From: Phycisphaerae bacterium
Lineage (GTDB): Bacteria; Planctomycetota; Phycisphaerae; Phycisphaerales; UBA1924
Direction of reading: 5' to 3'
Assembly: GCA_030432255.1 (NCBI GenBank)
Contig: JAUIHS010000029.1
Coordinates: 1-50,542 of the forward strand
Length of the DNA: 50,542 bases
Shown: piece by piece, positions 49,819 through 50,542 of the stretch
Numbering within the stretch: the stretch's first letter is position 1
Layout: every line of letters starts with the position of its first letter
Notes under the pieces: generated by a model
What the model was told of the DNA's origin: nothing
Seen by the model: only the letters and a program-made list of their open reading frames with translations
The model's database searches: none
Program-made: the position numbers and the translations under genes

Positions 49819-50542
49819 GCGAGTCCCTCCAGAATGGCGGCGACTTCCGGGTCGAAGCCGCCCAGTGCATCGCCTGCGTAGTACGCCCAGTCCAGGCAAA
49901 GCCCCTGCGCCGGAAGCGTGGGACCTGCAGCGCGGCGATCAAGTGCAGCGAGCGTCGCATCGATGGACTCGGGCGGGCGCCGTCTTCGCCCGATCTCGAC
50001 AAGTGTACCGGCGACGATGCGGACCATGTTGTACAGGAACCCGTTTCCGCAGATCCGGATCCGGATGGACTGCTTGTCTTCACGCTCCACGGAACATCCG
50101 TAGACGGTGCGGACCGCTGACTCCCGTCCGTGGCGCATTGCAGCGAACGAGGTGAAGTCATGGGTCCCCACGAGTCGCGCCGCGCCTGCCGCCATGGCTT
50201 CAGCATCGAGTGGGACGCGGATGTGATGCACATAGCCGCGGCACCAGAGGGGGCGATCGCGTCCGGTCCAGAGTCGGTAGACGTATCCCTTGGCAAGGCA
50301 GTCGCTGATGGGCTGGAAGTCATCGGCGACGCGCCGAACATCGCGCACCAGGACGTCGTCCGGGAGGCGCGAGTTGATGGCGAGATGGAGTCGCGCATCG
50401 GGCGGCCCACGTCGATCATCGGATGTGGAGAATGCGGCGGTCTGATGGCGGGCGTGGACGCCGGAGTCGGTCCGACTGGCGCCCTGGATGTGCAGGGGTT
50501 CGCGGACCACTTCGCGGACGGCCTGCTCAACGACCGACTGGA
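49815..50542 (-). CDS. truA: tRNA pseudouridine(38-40) synthase, partial
   Basis: The N-terminus lies beyond the window; 242 codons plus a stop are visible. TruA converts U38-U40 of the tRNA anticodon arm to pseudouridine. The catalytic Asp motif is in GASRTDSGVHARHQ; other family segments are LPDDVLVRDVRRVADDF, KGYVYRLW, GTHDFTSFAA and the late IRICGNGFLYNMVRIVAGTLVEIGRRR, all intact. Its stop is coupled by GTGA overlap to the glycosyltransferase gene. Confidence 0.93.
   Translation of the reverse strand, partial: QSVVEQAVREVVREPLHIQGASRTDSGVHARHQTAAFSTSDDRRGPPDARLHLAINSRLPDDVLVRDVRRVADDFQPISDCLAKGYVYRLWTGRDRPLWCRGYVHHIRVPLDAEAMAAGAARLVGTHDFTSFAAMRHGRESAVRTVYGCSVEREDKQSIRIRICGNGFLYNMVRIVAGTLVEIGRRRRPPESIDATLAALDRRAAGPTLPAQGLCLDWAYYAGDALGGFDPEVAAILEGLA

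Overview
This is about 50 kb of a GC-rich bacterial chromosome, most likely from a planctomycete of the Phycisphaerae type. That assignment is inference from several traits seen together. Secreted proteins end in paired calcium-loop repeats of the form DxDGSGxVxFxDLxxLLxxWG. One surface protein has a PEP-CTERM-like tail. Three membrane proteins carry the CxxCGxDLxGL zinc ribbon, and there is a DUF2617-like protein with an LHPELF motif. I see no rRNA, tRNA, CRISPR array, insertion sequence or prophage. About 37 protein genes are supported; the two at the window edges (a lipoprotein and truA) are partial.

Layout. 1-3.4 kb: partial lipoprotein, methyltransferase, secreted esterase. 3.4-9.4 kb: TPR-sulfotransferase, aldo/keto reductase, then two thioredoxin-like paralogues flanking a methyltransferase, then upp. 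9.4-13.3 kb: orphan adenine-type DNA methyltransferase meeting, stop to stop, a membrane Ser/Thr kinase, with a PEP-CTERM protein upstream of the kinase. 13.4-19.7 kb: O-methyltransferase, dnaN, transketolase, and a highly expressed porin with a long leader, followed by a terminator and a 19-unit heptanucleotide repeat. 19.7-22.5 kb: a two-gene fragment of an oligopeptide ABC importer. 22.6-28.8 kb: a secreted helical protein, then a divergent, tightly coupled four-gene envelope operon. 28.8-31.3 kb: SlyX-like protein, PagL-like deacylase, two zinc-ribbon membrane paralogues. 31.4-36.7 kb: acetyltransferase, Fur-family regulator, PilZ protein, a HEAT-protein/membrane-protein/aroK operon, DUF2617-like protein. 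36.9-42.8 kb: ileS, secreted PQQ-type sugar dehydrogenase, small secreted protein, murQ. 42.8-50.5 kb: a 1160-residue secreted repeat protein, then truA, a glycosyltransferase and a secreted helical protein in one operon.

Expression signals. Many genes have a TATACT/TATCCT/TAGGCT-like hexamer only 6-9 bases before the start codon, which suggests leaderless transcripts. Genes inside operons overlap by 4 bases (ATGA or GTGA), and good hairpin terminators close several units. The most interesting points are this promoter architecture, the G-rich heptad repeat behind the porin, the loss of zinc ligands in the IleRS C-terminus and in the Fur-family protein, the palindrome in front of the orphan DNA methyltransferase, the undescribed coupled operons, and a strand conflict in coding signal at the left edge.
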